Assembly: GCA_028571685.1 (NCBI GenBank)
Contig: CM053143.1
Span: 160,342,329-160,406,328 of the forward strand
Direction: 5' to 3'
Length of the DNA: 64,000 bases
DNA from: Heterohyrax brucei
Taxonomy: Eukaryota; Chordata; Mammalia; Hyracoidea; Procaviidae
This document shows positions 46,230-57,834 of this stretch, in pieces (the first letter of the stretch is position 1; each line of letters opens with the position of its first letter). Under the pieces are notes generated by a model. That model saw only the letters and a list, made by a program, of their open reading frames with translations, was not told where the DNA came from and did no database searches. The position numbers were made by a program, and so were the translations under genes.

Positions 46230-46562
46230 CTATATACATAAAAAGCAATTGAGAATTCCATAGCTTGGTTCAGGAGCACAGTACTCTTCGAGATAACTAT
46301 CTTTGCTTTTCAGCACCAATTTGCCCGATGAAACATACCTTGATTTCTTGACTGCTGCTTCTATAGATGTTGATTGTAGATCAAAGTAAAACAAAATCCT
46401 TGACATCTTCATCTTTTCCCTCTTTATCATGATGTTGCTTACTGGTCTCTTTGTGAGGGTTTTTGATCTCTGTATGTTCAGGTGTAATCTGTACTGAAAG
46501 GCGTGAGCTTTGATCTTCATCAGTAAATACTTCAAGTCGTCTTCACTTTTAAAGAACAACAT
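46230..46562 (-). pseudogene. RTE reverse transcriptase C-terminal remnant (copy D)
   Basis: An open stretch of 110 codons on the minus strand: 'FKSEDDLKYLLMKIKAHAFQ', 'LNIQRSKTLTKRPVSNIMIK', 'SSIEAAVKKSRY'-like region and 'GKLVLKSKDSYL'. The order matches the segment just after motif C in other RTE copies. No start of its own; bounded by frameshifts. Confidence 0.65.
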
Positions 46563-48456
46563 TTTTTCTTCTGCATAGAGAAGTTTCTTAATGAGTCTTT
46601 CTCCAATCCTTAGGCCCTGTTCTTCTCCATGTAGTTCAGCTTCTCAAATCATTTATCCAGTAAACTGGTTGAATAAATATGATGACAGGATATAATGCTG
46701 ACAAAAAACTTTCATAATTTTAAACTATGCATTGTCCTCTTTTTAATGAACTACTTCTTTGTCTACATACAGGTAATAGTAAAACAGAAACATATTTAAG
46801 TGTTCTAGAATTTATTTTAATTGAAATGGTATCCACTGAATGTTATCCATTGAAATAATGTTATCAATTATTATCCGTTTTAATCCAATGCTATCCATTG
46901 AAATAATAGAACAAATTTTGTAATCCAAAAACAAACAAAAAGCAGACAAGCATCTTTCTTGTACTCTCCGCTTACATTCAGGATCCACGTGACATCATTA
47001 ATGTTACTCCTTTTTCCAATTCTCTTCTGAATGTAGCTTGAATTTTTGATAGCTTCCAGTAGCTGGATTGATTCAATCCTCTTTAATTATCTTCAGTAAA
47101 ATTGTATTTGTGTGTGATACTAATGATATTGTTCAATAAAATCTGCATTTTGTTGGCTTTCTTTCAAATTGGCATGACTAGGATCTCTCATGATTGGCAA
47201 GCCAAGTAGCTGTCTATCAAATTTCTTGACATAGACAAGCAAACACTTTCAGCTGAAAAGGTTCAAGTGCTGTCTCATCATTTCCTGAAAGTCTTGTTTT
47301 TTTTTCACCAATGCCTTTAGTACATCCTGAATATTTTCCTTCCATATCACTGGTTCTTGATTATATACTATCTCCTGAAATGGTTGAACAATGATCAACT
47401 TTTTTTTTTTTTTGATACACAAACAATGTAGTATTCTGCCCATAGTTTTGATGCTTCCTACATTGTTCAATATTTTTTGCCCATAGAATGCTCCATATTG
47501 CCACATGAGACTTGTCTTTTTTTTTTTTTTTTTTCTCAGTATTTTCAACTTGAGAAATGTCAGGTGTATTCTTCTCTTCTGTTTTTAAATTCTATGTCTT
47601 TTCATGATCCATCTCTTTTATTTTAATTCTAAAGCTGCCTTTCAAACTCTCCATTCAAATCTCATCTCACCATTTCTTTTGTTTGCATTAGCTGCTCTGT
47701 GTTAAAGAAGAAGTTTCATAGTCTTTTCTAACACACATTTTGTTCTTTCTTTCCATCTTGTTAATGACCTCTTGATTTCTTCATAATATGATGTCCATGA
47801 TGACATACCACAACTCATCTAGTCATTGGCTGTTGGTTTTCAAGGCATCAATCTATTCTTGACATTTTCTCTACACTTGTGTGGGATATAATCATGGTTA
47901 TAATTGTCTCTCTTGACATATTTTAATCTTCTTCAGTTTCAACTTGTATTTGCATACGAGCAATCAATAGTCTTTTCCGCAGTCAGCCTTTGATTGTATT
48001 CTGACTGATGATACTGCACAATTCCACATATGGAATCAATTTGATTCCCATGTATTCCAAGCAGAAAGATTCTTGTATATAGTTATGATACGTGAATAGA
48101 AAAAAAAAGTTATTTTCAATGAATAAGCTAACAGCCTTGCAATAAACTATAAAAGTATAAAAAATGAAATGGTCTATCATTTAAGCTCTGTTATCTTTTT
48201 TATCACATAAGCCATATATTCCAGCTTCCTATTCTTCTTTGTTTCCAGCTTTCACATTCTAATCACCAGTAACTGTCAATGCATCTTAACTGTGTGTTCA
48301 ATTTCAGACTACAGAAATTGGTAAAAACTTTTCATTTCTTCATTATGGGCATTAATTATTGGTGCAAAAATTTGAACAATAATTTTGTTAAGTGGTATTC
48401 CTTGTAGGTGTGTGGCTATCATCCTAGCACTGACAGCATTGCGCTTCACATTTTTC

Positions 48457-48607
48457 CATTTCTGTCAAGTCGATTCTAACTCATAATGACCCCACAGGAC
48501 AAAGCAGAACTACCTAAAGCATTTTTCTAAGGAGTGGCTAGTAGATTCAAACTGCTAGCCTTTTGTTTAGCAGCCAAACTCTTAACTAGTGTGTCATCAG
48601 GACTCCC
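48457..48607 (-). mobile_element. AfroSINE, antisense
   Basis: 'tctgtcaagtcgattctaac', 'tttctaaggagtggctagta', 'tttagcagccaaactctta', and the degraded reversed head near 48600. It abuts the 5' end of RTE copy D. Confidence 0.82.
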
Positions 48608-50339
48608 TTAGTTATATTAGGATTGAATAGTAACCTTTGATAACTTGCTATTCGTAGTTACCCAATAAATTATATTTTAGAAGTTCTATGTGTGAAGTGC
48701 ATATTTAAGAAATATATTACTCATTGGTACACTTTATAATATTATGTTTTATATTAATAACTTAGAATTAAGATTCAAAATTTGAGTATTAAGAAGGTAT
48801 ATATTTAATAGGAAATCAATCACTTAGTGATAGCATCCATAATAAAACTTACATTCTTTGATAAAAACTAAATGTCAGTGTGATTTGTTAGGTTATATAA
48901 GGAAAGAAAAATATTATTATTAGACAGTAAGAGCCTAGAGACTAAAGCAATACATAAGAAGTAATTCTAAAAGCTTGCAAAACCTAATCTTTATCCACAA
49001 AACTTACCTCGATGACAGAATTATCTTCAGTTTCCAAGGGAAATAGTCATGTGTGTTTTTAATCCTAAGAGATAATGAGAAAATATCTTGGGAAACATAA
49101 GAAAATGTAGGACTTTATTTTTCTCCTACATACTCTATTCCTTGACAGTATGAAACTACCTACCCTTCGTCAGTTTACGACGACCATCAGTGATGTAGAC
49201 AAGCTGTCTGTAGTTCAGCCTAAAGATAAGGCCCCTAGTCCTTTCTGGGTTGTCTACTACCAGTGTTTTGAACTGGTAATACCCAGTTTAGTCATGGCTG
49301 ATGAAATAAAATATGGGTGAAGCAAAACTACAATCATAGTGGAAAAAAACTGCAGGTTGAAAGCCTATTAGAAACTTAATCTCTCTCTTAGAAAACAAGG
49401 GCAGCTTGTGCATTGCTTAATAACCAAATCTCTTGACCAGCAGACTCCAAAAAAGCAGTGTTCCGACTCAAAGATAGGGCAACTGCACATTAATGCAATA
49501 ACCCCTGTGAGGCTCCTGAAAGTACTCACTATAATTTTTCTGCGTTTTTTCACATTCCAGGGCTTTGGCCAGTATTTTTCCTGCCATTCTTTTTGTTGTG
49601 GTGTTTCACTCAAATTTAAAAAAAAAATTAAGTCTGTCTTGATCTTGACTTTGTTTTCCATGACTGAACAAGTTTGAACCCTTTCAAAGCCTGCCTGCAA
49701 GTGAAAAAGCTTTTACGCTACACTCATTCTGACCATCAGTGCTGAGCCTTTTTTGTGAGAGGGACTTGCAACTCAGCAGAAAACATGAAATAACCCAAAC
49801 AAAGGAATACCGTTTCATAACATCAAGAGTCACATACTATATAACACTTTGTCACTTTGTTATCAGGAAACTGACTTCTAGACTCCTTTATTTTATTTTT
49901 TTTTTCCTTGTTTCTGGTTGGTACATACCAGACCATTGATAGCTGGGAAGTTACTGGGAAAATATGGTGATAAATCACTGGAATATGAGCTATTCTGACG
50001 ATGCACATAAAGTTCCCACTCTCATAGTATTTTGTTGTTGAAGAATATTAAACCTCTTTTTTTGAAGCAAGCTCATAAAAAAGGGACTTAAATTTTCTGA
50101 AAAATGCTACTAAATACTTAGCAGCCAAAAATGCATACATAGGAAGGAATAGTTTTCTATGTGACTGTAAAAAGAAGATATAGGAGAGTATCTGACACAA
50201 AGACTTTATACATTTTGTTGAGTTTGCTTATGATGTGACTAGTGATAAAACTTTACTCAAAAGAATTGTATTAGAAGGTAATATAAGAAGCTTTGAGAGC
50301 TCTCACTGAATTTCCTGCTTCTGCCAAGGCTGCCCTTAA
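48608..50339. other. No recognised feature
   Basis: A+T-rich. Overlapping frames of about 90-110 codons on both strands at 49368-49700 have no recognisable signature. Nothing else could be assigned. Confidence 0.4.
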
Positions 50340-50739
50340 ATTATTTTTTGTCTTAGATGTTAAAGTGCTCCTTTTAAAGTAAAAAAACCACATCATACCA
50401 TGCTTTTCCAGATCTATATCCTCCAATGTCTCTCATGTGAGCCAGAGTAAGTGCTTTCCTGCTGAGCACACAACACTACGTGGTTTGCTTTCCTACCATT
50501 TTTATGATCTGCACTGTAATCCTGCACACTTCATGAACTAAAGTTTACGCTGATAATTTATCAAAACCACCATGCTTCTAACTCACACTTGTTCTTCAGT
50601 GTAACTGCTACAGATACAAACTAATTACAGGCTTTCTCATTCCAGTATTCCCTATTTCTCTTTTCTGTTTTATTTTTATTCAGTGATCTTAAGAACTAAT
50701 ATGTATTTATCTGGTCTGTTGTCTATCTATGCCGAGATA

Positions 50740-50892
50740 GGAAAACCTGGTGATGTACTGGATAAGTGCTATGGTTGTTAACCAAAAAGTTAGCAGTTGA
50801 AATCCAGCAGGTGCTCTTTGGAAACTCTATGAAACAATTCTACCTTGCCCTAAAGGGTTGCTGTGAGTTGGAATCAACTTGATGGCACTGGG
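50740..50892 (+). mobile_element. AfroSINE, sense
   Basis: 'ggaaaacctggtgatgtact', 'gttaaccaaaaagttagcag', 'ctttggaaactctatgaaac' and the tail 'ggaatcaacttgatggcact'. Full-length in outline. Confidence 0.88.
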
Positions 50893-50898
50893 TACACC

Positions 50899-51112
50899 AG
50901 GATAAGAATCTCTGGCTGAATCAATTTGATAAGTATTTGCCTGCTAACTAATAAAAGTTGGAGGCTCACACCCACTCAGAGCCACCTTGGAAAAAAGACC
51001 TGGTCATCTACTTCCAAAAGGCCACAGTCATGAAACCTCAAAAGAATTCAGTTCTACTCGGAAAATACATGAGGTCACTATTCATCAAAATCAGCTTGAC
51101 AGCAACCAGTCT
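50899..51112 (+). mobile_element. Long-form AfroSINE, sense, diverged
   Basis: 'cctgctaactaataaaagtt', 'aaaaaagacctggtcatcta', 'cttccaaaaggccacagtca' and the tail 'cagcttgacagcaacc' fit the long subfamily with its 'agacctggcgatcta' middle block. Confidence 0.68.
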
Positions 51113-51169
51113 TTCAGTTTATACCAGAGATAGGTATATTTTGATCCAAACACTCAATCTAGCAATGGC

Positions 51170-51187
51170 TTTTTTTTTTTTTTTTTT
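51170..51187. repeat. Poly-T run
   Basis: About eighteen consecutive T residues. Confidence 0.9.
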
Positions 51188-51544
51188 GGTAAATAAATAT
51201 TTATTTGAGCACAGTATGCATATTTATTTACATATGTCTGTGGTTACTTTTGTGTTCCAGAGATAAGTGGATAGTCATGGTAGAGGCCATGTTATCTGCA
51301 AAGCATAAAATATTTACTATCTACCCCTTTACAGAAAAAATTAACTCATCTCTTTATTAATCTATACTAAAAAACAGAAATCTCCATAAGGTAGCAAATG
51401 CATATTTTCGACTATTCCTATTACCTGATGTAGCTCTAGCCCAAAGTAAATGTTCAGTAGGTATTTGTTGGTTGAATAAATGTGCAACTTTTGTATGTTA
51501 CTATTCATAAGGGTTATTTATAGAATCTCAGCTACATTATAGGC

Positions 51545-51710
51545 TAACTTGATATTGATCTTCAAAAAGCTACTTAAGATTTTTTAACTTCCATTAGCTC
51601 ATCTGTGACATGAGGATAAGAAAATGTAATCTGGGAGATAAATTAATCCAAGGATAAAAAGTGCTTAGGTTAGTATCTGACACAAGATAGTTCTCAATAA
51701 GTGCTTCTCC
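51545..51710 (+). mobile_element. MIR SINE, sense
   Basis: 'tagctcatctgtgacatgag' (from the consensus 'tttcctcatctgtaaaatg'), 'ggataaaaagtgcttaggtt' and 'acacaagatagttctcaata' follow the MIR order with typical age divergence. Confidence 0.6.
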
Positions 51711-52007
51711 CTTGGAAGAAAACTTCATTGCATGTAATAAACAGTGATGAAGAAGTAATATTATGTCCTTTATTACTGATAAAATAAAGTAATACTTGAA
51801 GATGAAAAACTTGACATACACCTGTTTTTCCTTGCAGCTGACTGACAAATGCATCATTTTTAAAATCCTTTTACCATGAACAAAGAAAACAAAAGAAAGA
51901 ATGACAAAATCCAGGAAATAAAATGAAGTTATCATCCAAATAAATGATAAACGAGCTGTCTTGAAATCATGGTAACTTCCACATGTAATCAGCATACAAG
52001 TGTGTGA

Positions 52008-52100
52008 GTGCATGTGAGTGTGTGCATATATATGTACATACATATATTTGTACATACATGTTTATACACACACATGAACACACACTCACACAATATACTG
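52008..52100. repeat. TG/TA/CA-rich compound simple repeat
   Basis: Alternating purine-pyrimidine units ('gtgagtgtgtgc', 'atatatgtacatacatat', 'acacacacatgaacacacac') lie directly before an AfroSINE. Confidence 0.85.
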
Positions 52101-52255
52101 GAAATCCCAGTGGCATGGTGGTTAAGTGCTACATCTGCTAACCAAAATGTCAACAGTTCAAATTCCCCAAGCACTCTTTGGAAACTTTATGGAGCAGTTT
52201 TATTCTGTCCTATAGTGTTCCCATGAGTCAGGACTGACTTGATGGCAGTGGGTTT
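52101..52255 (+). mobile_element. AfroSINE, sense
   Basis: 'gaaatcccagtggcatggtg', 'gctaaccaaaatgtcaacag', 'ctttggaaactttatggagc', tail 'gacttgatggcagtgggttt'. It is followed by another TA/TG-type simple repeat (52256-52310). Confidence 0.88.
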
Positions 52256-52341
52256 TACATATATGTGTATATGTATATATAACACATATATCACACATAT
52301 CAGATAGATGAGATATGTAAACCAGTTATGTACAAAAAACA

Positions 52342-52550
52342 CAATCAAACCTATCATCACTGAATTTATTCTAACTCACAGAAATCACATATATTGCCAA
52401 GTAGAACTGATACATAGGATTTCCTTGGATATAAACTTCATAGAAGCACACTACCAGGGGCCTTTTTTGTGTGGCACTGCTAAGTGAGTTTGAACTTCCA
52501 ACCTTTAACTTACTAGATATAGTGCAACGAATTACTTAATATGGCCCTCC
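52342..52550 (-). mobile_element. Long-form AfroSINE, antisense, diverged
   Basis: 'acctatcatcactgaattta' (tail), 'aggatttccttggatataaa', 'gaagcacactaccaggggcc', and 'atagtgcaacgaattactta' (reversed head) match the reversed long form in order. Confidence 0.55.
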
Positions 52551-52639
52551 TAGCCATAGTCTTTATGACTCCCACATAGGAATTGGTTGGGACCATGCAA
52601 TTATGATGCTTGCTGTCTACCATGGTACCTGGACAGAAT

Positions 52640-53560
52640 TCTTAATAATGCAAATGCAGTGCATGACACCCTTGTGGGGGTGATATCAAGCAAATAAAGT
52701 GTATGGAACCTTAAGAAGGGGACTGGTGAGATTTGCCATCCCAGTACATATAAAAAGAGCAAATTCTAGAGCAGAGACTACCTTGTAGCTATTAAGAAAG
52801 AAGAAGTGAGAGTAGATGTGTCCCTTGGACATGGGTTCCCTGTGCTGGGGGCTTTCTTGAACCCAGGGAGAAGGAGAGCTGTATCACTGGAGGGACAGCA
52901 AGAGACAGTGAGAAATGTTGGCAGCAGAACCAGAAGACCAGCGTGGTGCAAGTGTCTAGCCATTGTGCAACAAATCTGAGGACACTGAGGCAAGAGGCTT
53001 GCTGGCTGAGTGGGGTACTTCCAAGGACTTGTCAGTAGATCTAGGTTTGCCTAACCTCAGAAATAGATCTGAATGCCTTTGGCTATGGCTTGTTGGTGAA
53101 GTAGGATGCCTCCAGGCACTTACTGGCAGAGATAAAAGAGCTTTATAATATTTGCCTGTGGAGGACACAGGCTAGTCCAGCCCAAGAGGCCCCTAGGTGC
53201 CAAAGCCAGGGATAGGGCTGCCTGCAGCATGGCTGAGGCTGTCCTGATCGAATAACTGTATCCTCAGTGTTCTTGAACTTGAATTGTAACCTGTTACTCT
53301 GTTATTTCCTTAATATACTTTATAACTGTTAGTATAGTCTATGAGTTCTGTGTGTCCACTGGAACAAATTATCCCAACTCAGCAGCGAATGAAAGAGAGC
53401 TGATTGGTGCCAGAGATATTTAAAAAAAAAAAAATTGAGTAGAAGAAGCATACCTCTTTCACCTCATAGAAATCAGCCTGGGGTGGTTGATACTGATAAT
53501 GGCTGTCCCTTTTCCTTATGAAGTTAGAAGAAGTCAGACAATGCCCCCATACCATTTTAA
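52640..53560 (+). mobile_element. Possible LTR or other unclassified repeat
   Basis: The block has higher G+C than its surroundings, a TATA-like 'tacatataaaaagagc' near 52745, and a 3' region 'ttaatatactttataactgt' and 'ctatgagttctgtgtgtcca' reminiscent of an LTR polyadenylation region. No clear TG…CA ends or target duplication. Frames of 60-71 codons on both strands are not convincing. Confidence 0.3.
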
Positions 53561-53575
53561 CTGCTGTCTACCACA

Positions 53576-54056
53576 AACCACCCAAGGACTATTTAACAAC
53601 CCCCCTCCATGGCTACTGTAAAATATTACCACAAACTGGGTGGCAATTTATTCTCTGATAATTCTGGAGGCTGGTTGTCCAAAATCTGTTATAACTGGGC
53701 CAAAGTCCAGGTATCTGCATGTCCATGCCTCCTCCCAAGGCTTTAGGAGAAAATTCATCACCTGCTTCCAGCCCTGGAGGCTGCTGGTACTCTTTCGGCT
53801 TGTGGCTGACTCACTCCAGTGTTTGTCTTCGCGGCCATATACGTATGTGCGTCATATCTCCCTTTTCTTACACAGATAATTATAATGCGAGGCGCTCCTT
53901 GAATACTCTGGGGGTCAGTTCTACCCTGGCCCCTAGGGTTGTCATGAGTCGAATCCAACACGGTGGCACTTGCCTAGTGGCCTACTGGGCTAGCCCAGGG
54001 TAATCTCATTTTAAAATCATCAATTTAATCATATCTGCAAAAGCTTGTTTTCCTAA
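53576..54056 (-). mobile_element. MLT1-like LTR, antisense
   Basis: 'aaatattaccacaaactggg', 'ggcaatttattctctgataa' and 'ttctggaggctggttgtcc' are the reversed 3' end of MLT1-type LTRs. 'tttcggcttgtggctgactc' and, after the SINE piece, 'aatctcattttaaaatcatc' and 'taatcatatctgcaaaagc' continue in order. An AfroSINE fragment is nested in it. Confidence 0.65.
53889..53975 (+). mobile_element. AfroSINE 3' half nested in MLT1-like LTR
   Basis: 'aggcgctccttgaatactct', 'cagttctaccctggccccta' and 'gtcatgagtcgaatccaaca' are the sense 3' half. The tRNA-like head is absent, as expected of a 5'-truncated insertion. CpGs are retained. Confidence 0.78.
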
Positions 54057-55666
54057 AAATAAATAAATAATAACGACAATAATAATGTAACGTTAACAGA
54101 TGCCAGAGATTAGGCTCTAACCTTTTCGAGTGGTCATTATACAAAATTTAGATTTACTCCTCTTTTGCCTGTTTCCAAAGTCCATGTGCACAAACGTTCT
54201 ATCGTCATTTTTTCTTAGAATGAAATGCTTTTATCTACATGGCTCTCAAGACAAAAGGGATATAAGCCACATGAAAACAGTAAGCATTCTTTCAAATCAG
54301 CCTAATTAACTGCTTACAGGTTAGCTGAGTTTGAGGCAGTGTTAACATTTTTTCTTTTAATTGAAATTTTTATGCAGGACTCCTACAAAAGATGATTATC
54401 TAGAATGTGATCTTCTTTATCAACTTCATAAGAGTTAAGAGAACATATTCCCTTACTTCTGATTATTTTAAAGAATATATAACTAGCAATAACAACACTA
54501 AACACACACACACAATCAAACTTTGTCACTTATAGGCTATAATAAATGTCCTGTAGATGCTTATAACAGTATTATATAACTGTATTCCCAACTTCATAAA
54601 TGTTTCAATGTTTCCTATGTAAAGGGCATTCTCATCTGCTCTAATAAACCTATAATGTTATGCAAATGTATCTTGTCTCTAGCTTCTAAGAGACATTTAA
54701 TTGTTGATTAGACCTTCTAGATGATCTGTGCCACACATAGGTATATAAAATGTTGCAGAAAATATAAAATGTCTGCACTGATTATTTTCATGCCAACTCA
54801 GGAGGCAAAAATGCATTTTAAAAGTTGCTTGCTTCACAATTACAGTTTCTCAGCAGTAATCTCATTCTGTTATTGCTCTCTAATTACTACTCAGAAAGGA
54901 GATTATGTTCCATTGTGTTCTAAAGTAGCTTTAACTTGCTGGATTGCTTATCAATATAACCAGCTGTTCAATGGTAGATCCAGTGATGGTGGCATTTTTA
55001 ATTGCTTTTTTTGTTTGACTAAGTAAGTTCAGATGGTCACTAATTAGTTCTGTCATGCAGAGATAGTTTTGTTATGAACAATGCAATCAGTGTTTCATTG
55101 AAAAGACAACTGTCCTAAGATCAACACTGCTTAATTACCCCTATGAATCCATCCTCAGTTTCTTCATTTGTTATAACTGTCACAAGTAAGGTGACAGGAA
55201 TTAGACAAAAATTCAGCTTAAAAGTATGCTTCCACCAGTGTCTATAATGAGTCCTCATTTTTGGACTGCTTCGAAGCAATCAATTGAAATAAGTCATAAC
55301 ACTTATTCTTTATTAACGTTTATGCAGTGCTTAGGGGCACTGCGGATTATACCAAATTATAAGATATTGAAGTTAAAACATCACATTGTAATTTTTACAT
55401 ACACTCATTGAATTTCCTCTACTTAACCTGTTTGAGAAAATAGAGAATCTTCCTGAATTAATGGATTCTTTTTTAACCAGGTAGATAACAGAAAATAGTT
55501 ACCTACTGATATAAATAAATCAAAATATGTACATTTTACAATGTTTTCAAATAACACTACTTAATTCTTCACAAATTTTATGTTAGAATGTAGTCTTGCT
55601 GAATTAAAAACACAAAGGAATTCAGAAATATATGAGTCTCAATAATCTATGTCTCAATTCACATTT
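54057..55666. other. No recognised feature
   Basis: A+T-rich unassigned interval with only short frames and a brief CA run near 54503. Confidence 0.4.
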
Positions 55667-55749
55667 CTATGCTTTGTTGTTATTAGATGCTGTCAGATTG
55701 ATTCTGACTCAGAGACCCTACGCACAACAGAACAGAACACTGCCCAGTC

Positions 55750-56847
55750 TTATACCATGTTCCCAATTGTTTTTATGCTTAAGCCCACTGTTGCAGCCAT
55801 TGTATCAATCCATCTCATTGAGGGTCTTCCTCTTTTTTGCTGAACCTCCACTCTGCCAAGCATGATGTCTTTCTCCAGAGACTGAGCCTTCCTGACATGT
55901 CCAAAGTATGTAAGACTCAGTCTAGTCACTTTTGCTTCCAAGAAGCACTCTGTTTGTACTTCTTCCAGAACAGATCTGTTGGTTCTTTTGGTGGTCCATG
56001 GTACATTCAACATTCTTCTCCAACACTACAATTCAAAGGCATAAATTCTTTTTCTACCTTCTTTGTTCCTTATGCACATGATGCAGTGGAAAATACCATG
56101 GGTTGGGCAAGTCACAAGTGAGTCTTCAAAGTGACATTTTTAGTTTTCAATAGTTTAAAGAAATCCTTTGCAGCAGATTTTCCCAATTCAATGCATCTTT
56201 TGATTTCTTGACTGCTGCTTTCGTGGGTGTTGATTGTGAACTCAAATAGAAGGAAATCTTTGATAACCTCAATCCTTTCTCCATTGATCACAATGTTGTT
56301 TACTGGCCCAGTTGTGAGGCTTTTTGTTTTCTTGATGTTGAGGTGCAGTCCGTACTGTAGCTGTGGTCCTTTAGTGTTTACAATCTTCTTCACTTCCAGC
56401 AAGTAAGGCGGTGTCAACTGCATAATGCAGGTTGTTAATGAGTCATCTTCCAATCCTGGTGCCTCATTCTTCTTCGTAAAATCCAGCTTCCTGTATTATT
56501 TGCTTGGCATACAGATTGAAAAGATATGGTGAAAGGATACAACCTTGATGCACACCTTTCCTGATTTGAAACCATGCAGTATCCCATTGTTCTGCTTCAA
56601 CGACTGCCTCTTGATTCATCCACAGATTCCTCAAGAGCATAATTAAGTGTTCTAGAATTCCCATTCTCCTCAATGTTAGCCATAATTTGTTATGATCCAC
56701 ACAGTCAAATGCCTTTGCATAGTCAGTGAAACACAGGTAAACATCTTTCTGATATTCTCTGCTTTCAGCCAAGATCCATCTCCCATCAGCAATGATATCC
56801 CAGGTTCCATGTCCTCTTCTGAATCTAGCTTGAATTTCTGGCAGCAC
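55750..56847 (-). pseudogene. RTE reverse transcriptase frame (copy E), broken
   Basis: On the minus strand, the open stretch 56847-56464 reads 'EIQARFRRGHGTWDIIADG', 'FTDYAKAFDCVDHNKLW' (motif A, catalytic Asp kept) and 'IRKGVHQGCILSPYLFNLY' (motif B). Then 56453-56112 continues with 'LHLNIKKTKSLTTGPVNNIV' after a damaged motif C ('MEDDSLTT'). Finally 56013-55750 reads 'VPWTTKRTNRSVLEEVQ' and 'KRGRPSMRWIDTMAATVGLS', the C-terminal region. Frameshifts between the three parts and the changed YADD motif make it inactive. This is the best preserved RTE reverse transcriptase in the window. Confidence 0.85.
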
Positions 56848-57175
56848 TTTTCAATATACTTCTGCAGTCACTTTTCAATAATCCTGAGCAAATGTTTACT
56901 TGTGTGTGATACTAATGATGTTTCCAATAATTTCTGCATTTGGTTGGGTCAACTTTTCTTTAGAATGGGCATAAATATGCATTGCTGTCCTCCAAGTTCA
57001 TAGGCATAGACAACTAAGCACTTTCTGCATTGCATCTGCTTGTTGAAATATCTAAGTTGATATTCCAATTCTTGGAGCCTTGCTTTTTGCCAATGCCTTC
57101 AATGCAGCTTCAACTTCTTGTTCAGTACCATTAGTTCCTGATTGTATGCTACATCTTCAAATAGCTGAATACTGA

Positions 57176-57205
57176 TAAAAAGATATTACTTTGAAGACTA
57201 ATATT
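57176..57205. other. Short opposite-strand RTE patch inside copy E
   Basis: 'aaaaagatattactttgaag' followed by 'actaa' is in sense orientation, while the surrounding RTE is antisense. It resembles the reverse complement of the element's own sequence at about 56115-56145 ('gtcttcaaagtgacattttt'). Possibly filler from template switching. Confidence 0.45.
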
Positions 57206-57344
57206 GATGAAAGAACTATACTATTTCTTTCTGGTGTAATGACTGCATATACCTTCCATCTTCTTTTGATGCTCCCTGAGTCATTTAATATTTCCTCTGT
57301 AGAACCCTTCACTACTGTAACTCGGGGTTGCCTGTTTTCTTCAA

Positions 57345-57834
57345 AATAAGAAGAAACAGCTGCAAACATCCATTAATCATCAGAACATGGAATGTACAAA
57401 GTAGGAATCTACAAAAACTGAATGTCATCAAAAATGAAATGGAATGCATAAACATCAGCATCTTAGGCATTAGCAAGCTGAAATGGACTGGCATTGGATA
57501 TTTTGAATCTGACAATCGGATAGTCTACTATGATGGAAACCAAAACTTGAAGAGGAATGATGTTGCATTGATCATCAAAAAGAACCTTTCAAGATCTGTC
57601 TTGAAATACAGTGCTGTCACTGATAGGATAATATCCATACATCTACAAGAAAGACCCGTTAATACAGCTATTAATCAAATTTATTCACCAACTGCTAAGG
57701 CCAAAGATGAAGAGATTGAAGATGACTTTTACCAGCTTATACAGTCTGAAATTCACCAAACATGCAATCATGATGCATTGATAATTACTGGAGGTTGGAA
57801 TGCAAATGTTGTAAACAAAGAAGAAAGATAAATA
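57345..57834 (+). pseudogene. RTE apurinic-type endonuclease frame (copy E), inactive
   Basis: The frame (open 57328-57831) reads 'IRTWNVQSRNLQKLNVIKNE', 'ILGISKLKWTGIGYFESDNR', 'HLQERPVNTAINQIYSP' and 'HDALIITGGWNANV', the order of the BovB/RTE endonuclease domain that nicks target DNA. The catalytic Glu of the usual 'GISELKW' is Lys here, and the Asp of the usual 'GDWNA' is Gly, so the domain is dead though long. It continues in broken form to about 58510 ('SLKLALECRAAKAKGKNGEV'). Confidence 0.85.

Larger units (their letters stand above)
45311..48455 (-). mobile_element. Near-complete RTE/BovB-like LINE (copy D), antisense, split by an LTR
   Basis: It starts with the reversed tail 'ttgttgttaggtgccaccaa'. 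After the LTR (45539-46047) it continues with 'aaagtatgtgagaaaaagtc', the reversed C-terminal region near 46230-46560, the linker near 47020-47700, and the reversed endonuclease region near 48220-48447 ('gctttcacattctaatcacc', 'cattaattattggtgcaaaa'). No inversion. Possible mutated target duplication 'caccattttt' at 45303-45312 and 'cacattttt' at 48447-48455. Two poly-T expansions (47400-47413, 47518-47534) and a local repeat cluster (46828-46910) lie inside. Confidence 0.82.
50340..51482 (+). mobile_element. L2 LINE 3' part, sense, split by two AfroSINEs
   Basis: 'gctccttttaaagtaaaaaa' and 'catgcttttccagatctata' resemble the L2 ORF2 end. 'atctggtctgttgtctatct' resembles the 3' UTR. After the SINEs, 'cagtaggtatttgttggttgaataa' at about 51455-51478 is the L2 terminus. 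All matches are diverged but in the right order. Confidence 0.5.

Noticed and set aside
49368-49700. Overlapping frames of 89 and 110 codons on opposite strands
   Set aside because: No recognisable domain, no splice or promoter context. Likely chance.
51594-52055. 153-codon minus-strand open frame
   Set aside because: It spans a MIR, simple repeats and A+T-rich sequence. The composition is low-complexity (FFLDFVILSFVFF-like) and no domain is visible. Chance frame.
55632-55865. Frames near the antisense RTE tail on the plus strand
   Set aside because: They are read across the complementary strand of the RTE coding region and carry no meaning of their own.
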